From: Halomonas alimentaria
GTDB taxonomy: Bacteria; Pseudomonadota; Gammaproteobacteria; Pseudomonadales; Halomonadaceae
Assembly (NCBI RefSeq): GCF_009902005.1
Contig: NZ_WUTT01000001.1
Coordinates: forward strand, 1,576,541 to 1,640,540
Direction: 5' to 3'
DNA: 64,000 nt
In this document: piece by piece, positions 1 through 8,719 of the stretch
Numbering within the stretch: the stretch's first letter is position 1
How the letters are laid out: the number at the start of each line of letters is the position of its first letter
Made by a program: the position numbers and the translations under genes
Notes under the pieces: generated by a model
What the model was told of the DNA's origin: nothing
Databases searched by the model: none
Seen by the model: the letters and a program-made list of their open reading frames with translations, nothing else

Positions 1-349
1 CCTGGTCTTCGGGCTTCACGCGATCGACGCCCTGGGCGATATCCACGCTCTGCTTGCCGATCAGGTTGAGCACGCCGCAGGTCTGGCCATCGAAGCCGAC
101 GTCCGAGGAGGTGTAGCCGATGCCGGTGATCACCTCGCGCACGATGGCCTCGAGATCGACCCAGGCGGAGGTGGTGATCTCGCCGGCGACGATCGCCACG
201 CCCGTCTTGACCAGGGTCTCGCAGGCCACCCGGGCCTGCTTGTCGCGGGCGATGATGGCGTCGAGCACGGCATCGGAGATCTGGTCGGCGATCTTGTCCG
301 GATGCCCCTCGGAGACGGATTCGGAGGTAAACAGGGAGTATTCGCTCAT
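1..349 (-). CDS. metK: S-adenosylmethionine synthetase, N-terminal part (runs off the window)
   Basis: MetK makes S-adenosylmethionine from methionine and ATP in the cytoplasm. Only the first 116 codons are inside the window. The protein starts [19 protein letters not shown], and the GHPDK motif of the ATP/methionine site sits at residues 15-19, followed by the family-typical stretch around [11 protein letters not shown]. The start codon is at 349-347; the first codon of the family consensus is present, so the start is secure. It is divergent from tkt with about 270 bp between them, an arrangement familiar from Pseudomonas and Halomonas. The 5' leader carries three GTGACAT repeats. The C-terminus lies beyond coordinate 1. 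Confidence 0.97.
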   Translation of the reverse strand, partial: MSEYSLFTSESVSEGHPDKIADQISDAVLDAIIARDKQARVACETLVKTGVAIVAGEITTSAWVDLEAIVREVITGIGYTSSDVGFDGQTCGVLNLIGKQSVDIAQGVDRVKPEDQ

Positions 350-360
350 GGCGTCCTCGA

Positions 361-391
361 CCGTGATGTCACGGATGTCACAACATGTCAC
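361..391 (-). promoter_or_regulatory. Tandem GTGACAT repeats and a small hairpin just upstream of metK
   Basis: The heptamer ATGTCAC (GTGACAT on the metK strand) occurs at 366-372, 375-381 and 385-391, i.e. at 9- and 10-bp steps, about one DNA helical turn. The copy nearest the gene lies inside a palindrome, CCGTGATGTCACGG (361-374). The block ends 12 nt before the metK start codon, so it is either an operator or part of the mRNA leader. No known riboswitch or MetJ box matches it. Its function is inferred only from position. Confidence 0.4.
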
Positions 392-464
392 AAAAACAGG
401 CCGCGGCGGCCCTCATATCGGGGCCAAGAGTCTACACGCTGGGCCTGCACCCGGCACCCACGAT

Positions 465-493
465 TTGAAGCACGCCGTCAAGTCGGCGACAAT
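465..493 (+). promoter_or_regulatory. Candidate sigma70 promoter of tkt
   Basis: TTGAAG (465-470) and GACAAT (488-493) are spaced by 17 bp and point towards tkt, whose start codon is about 125 nt downstream. The match is fair rather than strong. Confidence 0.35.
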
Positions 494-618
494 ACGCCAC
501 CGACTTCGACCGTGTCGCGCCCGTCCCGCGCGGCACCCGATCCAGCCAGACAGCCCGTCCCCGCCGCCTCCCGGCGTGGGTCGCACGCATAATCATGCCG
601 CAGGCGAGGAGCTAGCCC

Positions 619-2613
619 ATGCCGTCCCGATTCGAACTGGCCAATGCCATTCGCGCCCTTTCCATGGATGCCGTCCAGAAGGCCAACTCCGGCCACCCCG
701 GCGCGCCCATGGGCATGGCCGATATCGCCGAGGTGCTGTGGAACGATTATCTCAAGCACAACCCGGCCGACCCCAAGTGGGCCGATCGTGACCGCTTCGT
801 GCTCTCCAATGGCCACGGCTCGATGCTGCTCTACTCGCTGCTGCACCTGACCGGCTACGAGCTCGGCCTGGAGGAGCTGCAGAACTTCCGCCAGCTCCAC
901 GCCAAGACCGCCGGCCATCCCGAGTACGGCTATGCGCCGGGTATCGAGACCACCACCGGCCCGCTGGGCCAGGGCCTGGCCAACGCCGTGGGCATGGCAC
1001 TCGCCGAGAAGACCCTGGCGGCCCAGTTCAACCGCCCCGGTCACGCCATCGTCGACCACCACACCTATGTGTTCGTGGGCGACGGCTGCCTGATGGAGGG
1101 CATCTCCCACGAGGCCTGCTCCCTGGCCGGGACCCAGCAACTCGGCAAGTTGATCGCCTTCTATGACGACAACGGCATCTCCATCGACGGCGAAGTCGAG
1201 GGCTGGTTCACCGACGATACCGCCAAGCGCTTCGAGGCCTACGGCTGGCACGTGGTGCCCAATGTCGACGGCCACAAGCCCGAGGAGATCCGCGCCGCCA
1301 TCGAGATGGCTCGCAGCCAGGATGACCGGCCCAGCCTGATCATCTGCAAGACGGTGATCGGCTTCGGTGCCCCCAACAAGCAGGGCAAGGAGGAGTGCCA
1401 CGGCGCCGCGCTGGGCGATGACGAAGTCGCCGCCGCGCGCAAGCAGCTCGACTGGCCCCACGCGCCCTTCCATGTGCCCGAGGCGATCTATCAGGGCTGG
1501 GACGCCAGCGAAGCCGGCCAGACCCGCCAGCAGGCGTGGCAGGCCCGATTCGAGCGTTACGCCGAGGCCCACCCGGAACTGGCCCGCGAGTTCGCCCGCC
1601 GCATGGAGTGCAAGCTGCCCGCCGAATTCACCAGCGAGGCCATGGTGCAGCGCGCCCAGGAGCAGGGCGAGTCCATCGCTTCCCGCAAGGCCTCGCTCAA
1701 CTGCCTCAACGAGCTGGGCCCGCAACTTCCCGAACTGCTCGGCGGCAGCGCCGACCTGGCACCCTCCAACCTGACCTTCTGGGAAGGGGCGAAGGCGATC
1801 ACCCCGCAGACGCCGGACGGCAACTACCTGCACTACGGGGTGCGCGAGTTCGGCATGGGCGCGATCATGAACGGCATCGCCCTGCATCGCGGCTTCATCC
1901 CCTACGGCGCCACCTTCCTGATCTTCATGGAGTACATGCGCAACGCGGTGCGCATGGCGGCGCTGATGGGCAAGCGGGCCATCTATGTGTTCACCCACGA
2001 CTCCATCGGCCTGGGCGAGGATGGCCCCACCCACCAGCCGATCGAGCAGCTCACCAACCTGCGCACCACCCCCAACCTGGCCACCTGGCGCCCCTGTGAC
2101 GCCACCGAGACCGCCGCCGCCTGGGACGCCGCGCTGAAGCGCAACTCCGGCCCCACGGCGCTAGTGTTCTCCCGCCAGGGCCTGCCCCACCAGGCGCGCA
2201 CCAAGCAGCAGCTGGCCAATATCCAGCGCGGCGGCTACGTGCTGAGGGACAGCGAAGGCACCCCGGAGCTGATCCTGATCGCCACCGGCTCCGAGGTAGG
2301 CCTGGCCATGGATGCCGCCGCCGAGCTCGAAGCCCAGGGCCGCGCCGTACGCGTTGTCTCCATGCCCTCCACTTACCGCTTCGACGGCCAGGACGCCGAG
2401 TACCGCGAGAGCGTGCTGCCGAAGGCCGTGACCAGGCGCATCGCCATCGAGGCCGCCCACGCCGACTTCTGGTTCAAGTACGTCGGCCTCGACGGCCGCG
2501 TCATCGGCCTGAAGAGCTACGGTGAATCCGCCCCGGCGGGCGATCTCTTCAAGCACTTCGGCTTCACCGTGGAGAACGTGGTCAAGCAGGCCACCGAACT
2601 GCTCGAGGGCTGA
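619..2613 (+). CDS. tkt: Transketolase
   Basis: Cytoplasmic thiamine-diphosphate enzyme of the non-oxidative pentose phosphate pathway, moving two-carbon ketol units between sugar phosphates. The 664-residue length is normal. The TPP-binding GDG motif is in GDGCLMEG (about residue 154). The pyrimidine-domain stretch [13 protein letters not shown] and the following [14 protein letters not shown] are both intact. An AGGAG-type ribosome site precedes the ATG at 619. The epd, pgk and fba genes follow downstream, a cluster that supplies and drains triose and tetrose phosphates, with lrgA/lrgB between. A T-tailed hairpin follows the stop, so tkt is probably a separate transcription unit. Confidence 0.97.
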   Translation: MPSRFELANAIRALSMDAVQKANSGHPGAPMGMADIAEVLWNDYLKHNPADPKWADRDRFVLSNGHGSMLLYSLLHLTGYELGLEELQNFRQLHAKTAGHPEYGYAPGIETTTGPLGQGLANAVGMALAEKTLAAQFNRPGHAIVDHHTYVFVGDGCLMEGISHEACSLAGTQQLGKLIAFYDDNGISIDGEVEGWFTDDTAKRFEAYGWHVVPNVDGHKPEEIRAAIEMARSQDDRPSLIICKTVIGFGAPNKQGKEECHGAALGDDEVAAARKQLDWPHAPFHVPEAIYQGWDASEAGQTRQQAWQARFERYAEAHPELAREFARRMECKLPAEFTSEAMVQRAQEQGESIASRKASLNCLNELGPQLPELLGGSADLAPSNLTFWEGAKAITPQTPDGNYLHYGVREFGMGAIMNGIALHRGFIPYGATFLIFMEYMRNAVRMAALMGKRAIYVFTHDSIGLGEDGPTHQPIEQLTNLRTTPNLATWRPCDATETAAAWDAALKRNSGPTALVFSRQGLPHQARTKQQLANIQRGGYVLRDSEGTPELILIATGSEVGLAMDAAAELEAQGRAVRVVSMPSTYRFDGQDAEYRESVLPKAVTRRIAIEAAHADFWFKYVGLDGRVIGLKSYGESAPAGDLFKHFGFTVENVVKQATELLEG

Positions 2614-2637
2614 TGCCGCGGGAGCCGATGACGAAGA

Positions 2638-2667
2638 GGGGCACGCCCGGCTGGTCGTGCCCTTTTT
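2638..2667 (+). terminator. Rho-independent terminator after tkt
   Basis: GGGCACG (2639-2645) pairs with CGTGCCC (2656-2662), followed directly by five T residues. Confidence 0.7.
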
Positions 2668-2768
2668 CGTTGCCCGGCCACCGCCTCAGGCCGAGGCCGC
2701 GGCGGCCGGCACACGAGTAGCGTGCTAACATACACCCCTTCTGCTGTCGCGACTCACGAGGCTACCCG

Positions 2769-3143
2769 ATGCCCGCATTGCGCGGTTTCCTCTGGCTGAT
2801 CGGCTTCCTGCTGCTCGGCGAGGTACTGATCACCCTCACCGGCCTGCCGGTCTCCGCCGGGGTTGTCGGCATGCTCTCGCTCACGGCCTGGCTTGTTCTC
2901 CACAGTGGCGGCTTCGATGATATCGCCGCCGCGGCACGACCGCTGATCGCCGCCCTGGCGCTGCTGATCATGCCCGGGGTGGTAGGGATCTTCTTCATGC
3001 TCGACGAACTGGCCGGGCAGCTGGTGGCCATCCTCACTGCCCTGCTGCTGGGTACCCTGCTGAGTGTCTTCACCACCCTTTGGCTGCTGCGCCGACTGGT
3101 CGGCGATGACGATGCAGGCACCCGGGAGGCGATCAATGAGTGA
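2769..3143 (+). CDS. CidA/LrgA family membrane protein
   Basis: Small polytopic inner-membrane protein of the CidA/LrgA (holin-like) family, 124 residues with about four hydrophobic segments and the central MLDELAGQLVAILTALLLGT stretch. Family members work with a CidB/LrgB partner. Proposed roles are control of murein hydrolase activity and, in several bacteria, pyruvate or related overflow-metabolite transport. Its stop overlaps the start of the lrgB-like gene by 8 bp, so the two are translationally coupled. The start is the ATG at 2769. Substrate and physiological role cannot be read from sequence. Confidence 0.85.
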   Translation: MPALRGFLWLIGFLLLGEVLITLTGLPVSAGVVGMLSLTAWLVLHSGGFDDIAAAARPLIAALALLIMPGVVGIFFMLDELAGQLVAILTALLLGTLLSVFTTLWLLRRLVGDDDAGTREAINE

Positions 3144-3852
3144 TCTGATCACGCACCTGATGGCCAATCCCCTTGCCGCCGTGGCGCTGACCCTGGCCGC
3201 CTACTTCGCTGGCGAGCGTCTGTTCCGTGCCGTCCGGGCCCCCGCCTGGTGCCCACCGATCCTGGTCGCTGCCCTGCTGCTGGCTGCCGCGCTGTGGCTG
3301 CTCGGCATCGACTACGCCGACTACCACGCGGGGGCGGGCTGGCTGATGCTGCTGCTGGGTCCGGCCACGGTGGCGCTGGGCCTGCCGCTATACCAACAGA
3401 TGGGGCATATCCGCGCGCTATGGCGGCCGCTGCTGCTGTGCCTGCCGATCGCCGCCGGCATGGCCGCCCTCTACGCGGTGGGTATCGCCTGGCTGCTGGG
3501 CGCGCCACCCGAGATCCTCGCCTCACTGGCTCCCAAGTCGGTCACCGCGCCCATCGCCATCGGCATCACCGAGCGGCTCGGGGGCTCGGTGGCGCTGATG
3601 ATGGGCGGCCTGCTGGTCACCGGCGTGGCAGCCATCGGCTGCGTCGGCCTGGTGGCACGCTGGCTCGACATCCGCGACGAGCGCCTGCTGGGCCTGGCAC
3701 TGGGCATCAACGGCCACGCCCTGGGCACGGTGCGCGCCTTCGAGATCGGCCCCACCGCCGGCGCCTTCGCCTCGCTGGGGATGAGCCTCACCGGGATTAT
3801 CACCGCCCTGCTGCTGCCGCTGGCCTGGCGCCTGCCGGGACTCATCGGCTGA
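3136..3852 (+). CDS. LrgB/CidB family membrane protein
   Basis: Polytopic inner-membrane partner of the preceding CidA/LrgA protein, 238 residues with some seven hydrophobic segments. The family signature LAPKSVTAPIAIGITERLGG is intact, as is the C-terminal INGHALGTVRAFE motif. The frame is open further upstream, but the ATG at 3136 (MSDLITHL) gives the usual family N-terminus and the typical 8-bp overlap with the upstream gene. LrgB proteins are linked to murein-hydrolase control and to glycolate/pyruvate export in other organisms. Position between tkt and epd would fit overflow of central carbon metabolites, which is inference. Confidence 0.88.
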   Translation: MSDLITHLMANPLAAVALTLAAYFAGERLFRAVRAPAWCPPILVAALLLAAALWLLGIDYADYHAGAGWLMLLLGPATVALGLPLYQQMGHIRALWRPLLLCLPIAAGMAALYAVGIAWLLGAPPEILASLAPKSVTAPIAIGITERLGGSVALMMGGLLVTGVAAIGCVGLVARWLDIRDERLLGLALGINGHALGTVRAFEIGPTAGAFASLGMSLTGIITALLLPLAWRLPGLIG

Positions 3853-3904
3853 AATACGCTAGAATCGCCGGTCCTCGATGCCCGCAGAAGAGACTCCCAG
3901 CGCC

Positions 3905-4999
3905 ATGGCCCATCGCATCGCCATCAACGGTTACGGCCGCATCGGCCAGTGCGTGCTGCGCGCCCTGATCGAGCAAAACAGAGCCGAGAAACACAGAGCC
4001 GAGCAACAAGAGGGCGCCGCGCAACGCCGGACAGGGCCTCTCGACCACGAGCCTGAGCTCGAGATCGTGGCGATCAACGAGCTCTCCGACCTGGCCACCA
4101 TTGCCTACCTGACCCGCTACGACACCACCCACGGCCGCTTTCCCGGCGAGGTAAGTGCCCGCGACGGCCAGCTGGTGGTCGATGGCCGGGCGATTCGCGT
4201 GCTCAGCGAACCCGACCCCGACCGCCTGCCCTGGGCGGAGCTCGGCATCGATCTGGTACTGGAGTGTTCCGGCAGCTTCAAGGAACGTGCCACCGCCGAG
4301 CGCCACCTGGCCGCCGGCGCCGGCCGCCTGCTGTTCTCCCAGCCGGCGGAAGCTGATGTCGACGCCACCATCGTCAGCGGCATCAACGACCACGAACTGG
4401 CACCGACTCAACGCATCGTCTCGGCGGCCTCCTGTACCACCAACTGCCTGGTGCCGGTACTCACCGTGCTCGACGAGGCGCTGGGCATCGAGCACGGCGT
4501 CACCACCACCATCCACTCGGCAATGAACGACCAGCCGGTGATCGACGCCTACCACCAGACCGACCTGCGTCTGACCCGCTCGGCGATGCACTCCATCGTG
4601 CCGGTGGATACCGGCCTGGCGCGCGGCATCAATCGCCTGATGCCCCACCTGGCCGGACGCTTCGAGTGTCTGCACGTGCGCGTGCCGACCATCAACGTCT
4701 CGGTCATGGACCTGGCCATCACGGTGCGCCGCGATACCAGTGCCGCCGAGGTCAACGCCCTGCTCGCCGAGGCTAGCCGCGGACGCCTGGCCGGGCTGCT
4801 GGGCTACACCGAGGAGCCCATGGCCTCGGTCGACTTCAACCACGATCCGCGCTCCGGTATCGTGGACGCCACCCAGACCCGGGTGGCCGGCGGCCGCCTG
4901 ATCAAGCTGCTGTGCTGGTTCGACAACGAGTGGGGCTTCGCCAACCGCATGCTCGACGTCGCCCGGCGCCTGGCCGCCATGCCCCTCGACACCCCCTGA
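3905..4999 (+). CDS. epd: Erythrose-4-phosphate dehydrogenase / GAPDH-family enzyme
   Basis: NAD-dependent aldehyde dehydrogenase of the glyceraldehyde-3-phosphate dehydrogenase fold, 364 residues. The N-terminal NAD motif is INGYGRIG, the catalytic cysteine is in [12 protein letters not shown], and the C-terminal [10 protein letters not shown] and [12 protein letters not shown] stretches are more like Epd than GapA. Epd makes 4-phosphoerythronate for pyridoxal phosphate synthesis, but members next to pgk and fba may also act as GAPDH. The start at 3905 gives [11 protein letters not shown]; an upstream ATG at 3878 would add nine unconserved residues. Residues about 25-50 form a charged, Gln/Glu/Arg-rich insertion absent from typical homologues and contain an in-frame 15-nt duplication. 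Confidence 0.88.
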   Translation: MAHRIAINGYGRIGQCVLRALIEQNRAEKHRAEQQEGAAQRRTGPLDHEPELEIVAINELSDLATIAYLTRYDTTHGRFPGEVSARDGQLVVDGRAIRVLSEPDPDRLPWAELGIDLVLECSGSFKERATAERHLAAGAGRLLFSQPAEADVDATIVSGINDHELAPTQRIVSAASCTTNCLVPVLTVLDEALGIEHGVTTTIHSAMNDQPVIDAYHQTDLRLTRSAMHSIVPVDTGLARGINRLMPHLAGRFECLHVRVPTINVSVMDLAITVRRDTSAAEVNALLAEASRGRLAGLLGYTEEPMASVDFNHDPRSGIVDATQTRVAGGRLIKLLCWFDNEWGFANRMLDVARRLAAMPLDTP

Positions 5000-5037
5000 T
5001 CCCCTTCCGGTTTCCCCAAGATGAGGAACACGCCCCG

Positions 5038-6207
5038 ATGAACGTGCGCAAGATGACCGACCTCGACCTCAGCGGAAAGCGCGTGCTGATCCGCGAGGAC
5101 CTCAACGTGCCCGTCAAGCACGGCAAGGTGACCAGCGACGCCCGCCTGCGCGCCGCCCTGCCCTCCATCCAGGCCGCCCTGGACGGCGGCGCCCGGGTGC
5201 TGCTGATGAGCCACCTGGGGCGTCCCACCGAGGGCGAGCCCACCGAGGAGTTCTCCCTGGCCCCGGTCGCCACGCACCTCGGCGAGCTGCTGGGCCGTCC
5301 GGTGCGCCTGGTCAAGGAGTATCTGGAAGACGAGGTCGCCAGCGAGGATGGCGAGGTGGTGCTGCTCGAGAACGTGCGCTTCAACCGCGGCGAGAAGAAG
5401 GACGACGAGGCCCTCGCGAAGCAGTATGCCGCGCTCTGCGACGTCTACGTGATGGATGCCTTCGGCACCGCCCACCGCGCCCAGGCCTCCACCCACGGCG
5501 TGGCGCGCTTCGCCCCCGTGGCTTGCGCTGGCCCGCTGCTGGCCGCCGAACTCGACGCCCTGGAGAAGGCACTGGCGACCCCGGCGCGTCCCATGGCGGC
5601 CATCGTCGGCGGCTCCAAGGTCTCCACCAAGCTGGAGGTGCTCAACGCCCTCTCCGAGAAGTGCGACCAGCTGATCGTCGGCGGCGGCATCGCGAACACC
5701 TTCATCGCTGCGGCGGGCCACAACGTCGGCAAGTCGCTGCACGAGGCCGACCTGGTCGACCAGGCGAAGGCGCTGATGGCGAAGGTCGAGATCCCGCTGC
5801 CCTCGGACGTGGTGGTGGCCACCGAGTTCTCCGACGCCGCCGAGGCCATCGTCAAGCCGGTGGACCAGGTAAGCGACGACGAGATGATCCTCGATATCGG
5901 CCCCGAGAGCGCGGCGCGCCTGGCGGCCATGCTCAAGGACGCCGGCACCATCCTGTGGAACGGCCCGGTGGGCGTGTTCGAGATCGACCAGTTCGGCCAC
6001 GGCACCGAGGTGATCGCCCGCGCCATCGCCGAGAGCCCGGCCTTCTCCATCGCCGGCGGCGGCGACACCCTGGCGGCCATCGACAAGTACGGCATCGCCG
6101 AGAAGGTCTCCTACATCTCCACCGGCGGCGGAGCCTTCCTCGAGTACGTCGAGGGCAAGACCCTGCCGGCGGTGGCCGCCCTGGAAGCCGCCGCGGCCCA
6201 GGCCTGA
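5038..6207 (+). CDS. pgk: Phosphoglycerate kinase
   Basis: Cytoplasmic glycolytic/gluconeogenic enzyme that exchanges phosphate between 1,3-bisphosphoglycerate and ADP. It is 389 residues, the normal monomer length. The N-domain substrate motif REDLNVPVK is at residues 18-26, [11 protein letters not shown] at about 60, and the nucleotide-domain glycine-rich stretch near the C-terminus reads [11 protein letters not shown] and [13 protein letters not shown]. The start at 5038 ([11 protein letters not shown]) follows AGGAA at a suitable distance; the frame is open upstream into epd but without conserved sequence. It lies 38 bp after epd and 82 bp before fba, so the three genes form a probable operon. 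Confidence 0.97.
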   Translation: MNVRKMTDLDLSGKRVLIREDLNVPVKHGKVTSDARLRAALPSIQAALDGGARVLLMSHLGRPTEGEPTEEFSLAPVATHLGELLGRPVRLVKEYLEDEVASEDGEVVLLENVRFNRGEKKDDEALAKQYAALCDVYVMDAFGTAHRAQASTHGVARFAPVACAGPLLAAELDALEKALATPARPMAAIVGGSKVSTKLEVLNALSEKCDQLIVGGGIANTFIAAAGHNVGKSLHEADLVDQAKALMAKVEIPLPSDVVVATEFSDAAEAIVKPVDQVSDDEMILDIGPESAARLAAMLKDAGTILWNGPVGVFEIDQFGHGTEVIARAIAESPAFSIAGGGDTLAAIDKYGIAEKVSYISTGGGAFLEYVEGKTLPAVAALEAAAAQA

Positions 6208-6240
6208 TAGACTAGACGCACCCCGATCACGACTCTCCAC

Positions 6241-6266
6241 GCGGCGGCGCCACACGGTGCCGCCGC
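6241..6266 (+). promoter_or_regulatory. Strong intergenic hairpin between pgk and fba
   Basis: An 11-bp stem (6241-6251 with 6256-6266, one G-U pair, loop ACAC) sits between the pgk stop and the fba ribosome site. There is no T-run, so it is more likely an mRNA-stability or processing structure, or an attenuating hairpin, than a full terminator. Confidence 0.4.
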
Positions 6267-6289
6267 CACCACGAACGACAGGTGAGAAC

Positions 6290-7354
6290 ATGGCACTGAT
6301 CAGCATGCGCCAGCTGCTGGACCACGCCGCCGAACATGGCTACGGCGTGCCGGCCTTCAACGTCAACAACCTCGAGCAGATGCGCGCCATCATGGAGGCA
6401 GCGGATCGCACCGACTCCCCGGTGATCGTCCAGGCCTCCGCCGGTGCCCGCAAGTACGCCGGCGCCCCCTTCCTGCGCCACCTGATCCTGGCCGCGGTGG
6501 AGGAGTTCCCGCACATCCCGGTGGTCATGCACCAGGACCACGGCACCAGCCCCGGGGTGTGCCAGCGCTCCATCCAGCTGGGCTTCTCCTCGGTGATGAT
6601 GGACGGCTCGCTGGGCGAGGATGGCAAGACCCCGACCAGCTACGAGTACAACGTCGACGTCACCCGCCGCACCGTGGAGATGGCCCACGCCTGTGGCGTC
6701 TCCGTGGAGGGCGAGCTGGGCTGCCTGGGTAGCCTGGAAACCGGCATGGCCGGTGAGGAAGACGGCATCGGTGCCGAGGGCAAGCTGGACATGGAGCAGC
6801 TGCTCACCGATCCCGAGGAGGCCGCCGATTTCGTCAAGGCCACCGGCGTGGACGCCCTGGCCATCGCCATCGGCACCAGCCACGGCGCCTACAAGTTCAC
6901 CCGGCCGCCCACCGGCGACACCCTCTCCATCCAGCGCATCAAGGAGATCCACGCCCGCATCCCCGACACCCACCTGGTGATGCACGGCTCTTCCTCGGTG
7001 CCCCAGGAGTGGCTCGAGGTGATCAACGCCCACGGCGGCGAGATCCCCGAGACCTACGGCGTACCCGTCGAGGAGATCATCGAGGGCATCCGCCACGGCG
7101 TGCGCAAGGTCAATATCGACACCGACCTGCGCCTGGCCTCCACCGGCGCGGTACGTCGCTTCCTGGCCGAGAACCCCAGCGAGTTCGACCCGCGCAAGTT
7201 CCTCAAGGAGACCGTCTCCGCCATGCGCGACCTGTGCATCGACCGCTACGAGGCCTTCGGCACCGCCGGCAACGCCTCGAAGATCAAGCCGATCAACCTG
7301 GAAGCGATGTTCGAGCGCTACGCGAGCGGTGAGCTGGACCCCAAGGTCCGCTGA
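6290..7354 (+). CDS. fba: Class II fructose-bisphosphate aldolase
   Basis: Zinc-dependent aldolase of glycolysis/gluconeogenesis, interconverting fructose-1,6-bisphosphate with the two triose phosphates. The 354-residue length is that of the CbbA-type subgroup. Zinc-binding histidines are visible in [10 protein letters not shown] (about residue 80), and the phosphate-binding stretches include [13 protein letters not shown] and [27 protein letters not shown] is the conserved C-terminal active-site segment. The start at 6290 follows AGGTGAGAAC; an upstream in-frame ATG would add eleven proline/arginine-rich residues. A perfect hairpin follows the gene, closing the epd-pgk-fba unit. Confidence 0.97.
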   Translation: MALISMRQLLDHAAEHGYGVPAFNVNNLEQMRAIMEAADRTDSPVIVQASAGARKYAGAPFLRHLILAAVEEFPHIPVVMHQDHGTSPGVCQRSIQLGFSSVMMDGSLGEDGKTPTSYEYNVDVTRRTVEMAHACGVSVEGELGCLGSLETGMAGEEDGIGAEGKLDMEQLLTDPEEAADFVKATGVDALAIAIGTSHGAYKFTRPPTGDTLSIQRIKEIHARIPDTHLVMHGSSSVPQEWLEVINAHGGEIPETYGVPVEEIIEGIRHGVRKVNIDTDLRLASTGAVRRFLAENPSEFDPRKFLKETVSAMRDLCIDRYEAFGTAGNASKIKPINLEAMFERYASGELDPKVR

Positions 7355-7369
7355 TCCTTGTCTCGAGAT

Positions 7370-7397
7370 GAACGGGCGGCCTGCGGGCCGCCCGTTC
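7370..7397 (+). terminator. Hairpin terminator after fba
   Basis: A perfect 12-bp stem GAACGGGCGGCC/GGCCGCCCGTTC with loop TGCG lies 15 bp after the fba stop. It lacks a T-run, so termination may be partial or factor-assisted. Confidence 0.55.
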
Positions 7398-7486
7398 GCA
7401 TGCGAGAGCCACCACGGCCAACACGCACACCCACCGACATGCGCGTCCGAAACACCCCCTCCGCCATGGCGACTTCGAAAACAGTG

Positions 7487-7516
7487 TTCACAAAGTCCGC
7501 AATCTCGGCTTACACT
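7487..7516 (+). promoter_or_regulatory. Candidate sigma70 promoter of the HAD phosphatase gene
   Basis: TTCACA (7487-7492) and TACACT (7511-7516) are separated by 18 bp, about 47 nt before the start codon of the next gene. Confidence 0.35.
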
Positions 7517-7562
7517 GATAGACAGCAATGACGCAACCTGGCCAAACCCGTGAGGATTGGTG

Positions 7563-8249
7563 ATGCCACGCCCCCTCTGCCTGCTCTTCGATTGTGACGG
7601 TACCCTGGTCGACAGCGAGCCGCTGCTCGCCGACGAGATGGCGACCGCACTCAACGCCGTGGGCCTGCCCTTCCAGGCCACCGACTATGTCGGCGAATTT
7701 CGCGGGGCGCGCTTCCGACGCATCGTTGCCGAGCTGGAGGGCCGCCATGGTCGCGTCGATCCCGCGGCACTGGAGCCGCTGGAACGCAACATGCGCGCCA
7801 ACCTCAACCGGCGCCTGGCCACCGAACTCACCCCCATCGAGGGCGCCACCGAGGCGCTGGCGGCCCTGTCCGCCTTCCCCATGGGCGTGGTCTCCAACGG
7901 TCCCGAGAACAAGATCCGTACCTCGCTGGTCGCCACCGGCCTGGATACCCTGTTCGGCGATCACCTGTTCAGCGCCTACACCGCCAACTGCTGGAAGCCC
8001 GACCCCTGCCTCTACGCCCATGCGGCACAGCAGATGGGCTACCCACCGCAGCACTGCCTGGCCATCGAGGATTCGGTGGTCGGCGTCAAGGCGGCCCTCG
8101 GTGCCGGTATGCTGGTGGTCCACCTCAACCGCTACCCGGACGTCGAGCAGACCCCCGAGGGCGCGATCATGATCACCAGCATGTTCCAGCTGCCCACCGT
8201 GGTCAGCCGCCTCGCCCGAGACCTCTCGCCCCGCGCCATCGCCCGCTGA
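7563..8249 (+). CDS. HAD-superfamily phosphatase, YieH-like
   Basis: Soluble 228-residue haloacid-dehalogenase-like hydrolase. Motif I is FDCDGTLVDSE (residues 8-18; the first Asp is the nucleophile), motif II is VVSNGPENK, motif III is the lysine in CWKPDP, and motif IV is IEDSVVGVKAALGAGM. The overall pattern is closest to E. coli YieH, a phosphatase active on 6-phosphogluconate and other sugar phosphates, but the substrate cannot be fixed from sequence. The ATG at 7563 is chosen because a TTG and a GTG just upstream lack conserved sequence and GAGG lies about 9 nt ahead. It is a single gene between fba and yciH. Confidence 0.82.
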   Translation: MPRPLCLLFDCDGTLVDSEPLLADEMATALNAVGLPFQATDYVGEFRGARFRRIVAELEGRHGRVDPAALEPLERNMRANLNRRLATELTPIEGATEALAALSAFPMGVVSNGPENKIRTSLVATGLDTLFGDHLFSAYTANCWKPDPCLYAHAAQQMGYPPQHCLAIEDSVVGVKAALGAGMLVVHLNRYPDVEQTPEGAIMITSMFQLPTVVSRLARDLSPRAIAR

Positions 8250-8344
8250 ACCAGGCCGCTGAGTCGACGCGCCCCCATGCAAGCGGCGTCCACAGCCGCT
8301 ATCATCCCGGCACCTTTTCTTCATCCTTTCCGGGAGTCCTCCCC

Positions 8345-8719
8345 ATGCCATCACTCCAGGACCAGCTGCGAGGCCTAGTCTACTCCACCGAGCACGGCGC
8401 GACCTGCCCCGACTGTCGCCAGCCCGTCGCCGAGTGTCGCTGCGCCGAACAGGCCGAGCAGGCGCGCCTCGCCGCGCTCGACGGCATCGTGCGCATCCGC
8501 CGGGAGACCAGCGGCCGCAAGGGCAAGGGCGTCACCACCATCGACGGCGTGCCGCTGCCCGAGACCGAGCTCAAGAGCCTGGCCAAGGTGCTGAAGAAGC
8601 GCTGCGGCACCGGCGGCGCCGTCAAGGAGGGGGTGATCGAGATCCAGGGCGACCACCGCGAGGTACTCAAGGCGGAACTCGAGTCCCGCGGCTATACGGT
8701 CAAGCTGGCCGGCGGCTGA
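8345..8719 (+). CDS. yciH: YciH, SUI1/eIF1-family translation factor
   Basis: A 124-residue bacterial homologue of eukaryotic initiation factor 1. The N-terminal third is Cys-rich (TCPDCRQPVAECRC, residues 21-34), a pattern that could bind metal. The SUI1 domain follows, with RIRRETSGRKGKGVTTIDG, KRCGTGGAVKEGVIEIQGDH and a C-terminal ESRGYTVKLAGG. YciH has been linked to discrimination of initiation complexes and stress-related repression of translation in E. coli. The 3' end overlaps the convergent sirtuin gene by 20 bp, so the two transcripts share complementary ends. An AGGA-type ribosome site precedes the ATG. Confidence 0.93.
   Translation: MPSLQDQLRGLVYSTEHGATCPDCRQPVAECRCAEQAEQARLAALDGIVRIRRETSGRKGKGVTTIDGVPLPETELKSLAKVLKKRCGTGGAVKEGVIEIQGDHREVLKAELESRGYTVKLAGG

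Noticed and set aside
361-391. SAM riboswitch or MetJ box at metK
   Set aside because: The repeats do not match AGACGTCT, and no SAM riboswitch core (long multi-stem structure) fits in this short leader.
478-2034. A 518-codon open frame antisense to tkt
   Set aside because: It is the mirror of a high-GC coding gene: amino-acid composition is Gly/Ala/His/Gln-rich without any recognisable domain, and tkt on the other strand is unambiguous.
4804-6306. A 500-codon open frame antisense to pgk
   Set aside because: Same kind of high-GC shadow; pgk is certain on the plus strand.
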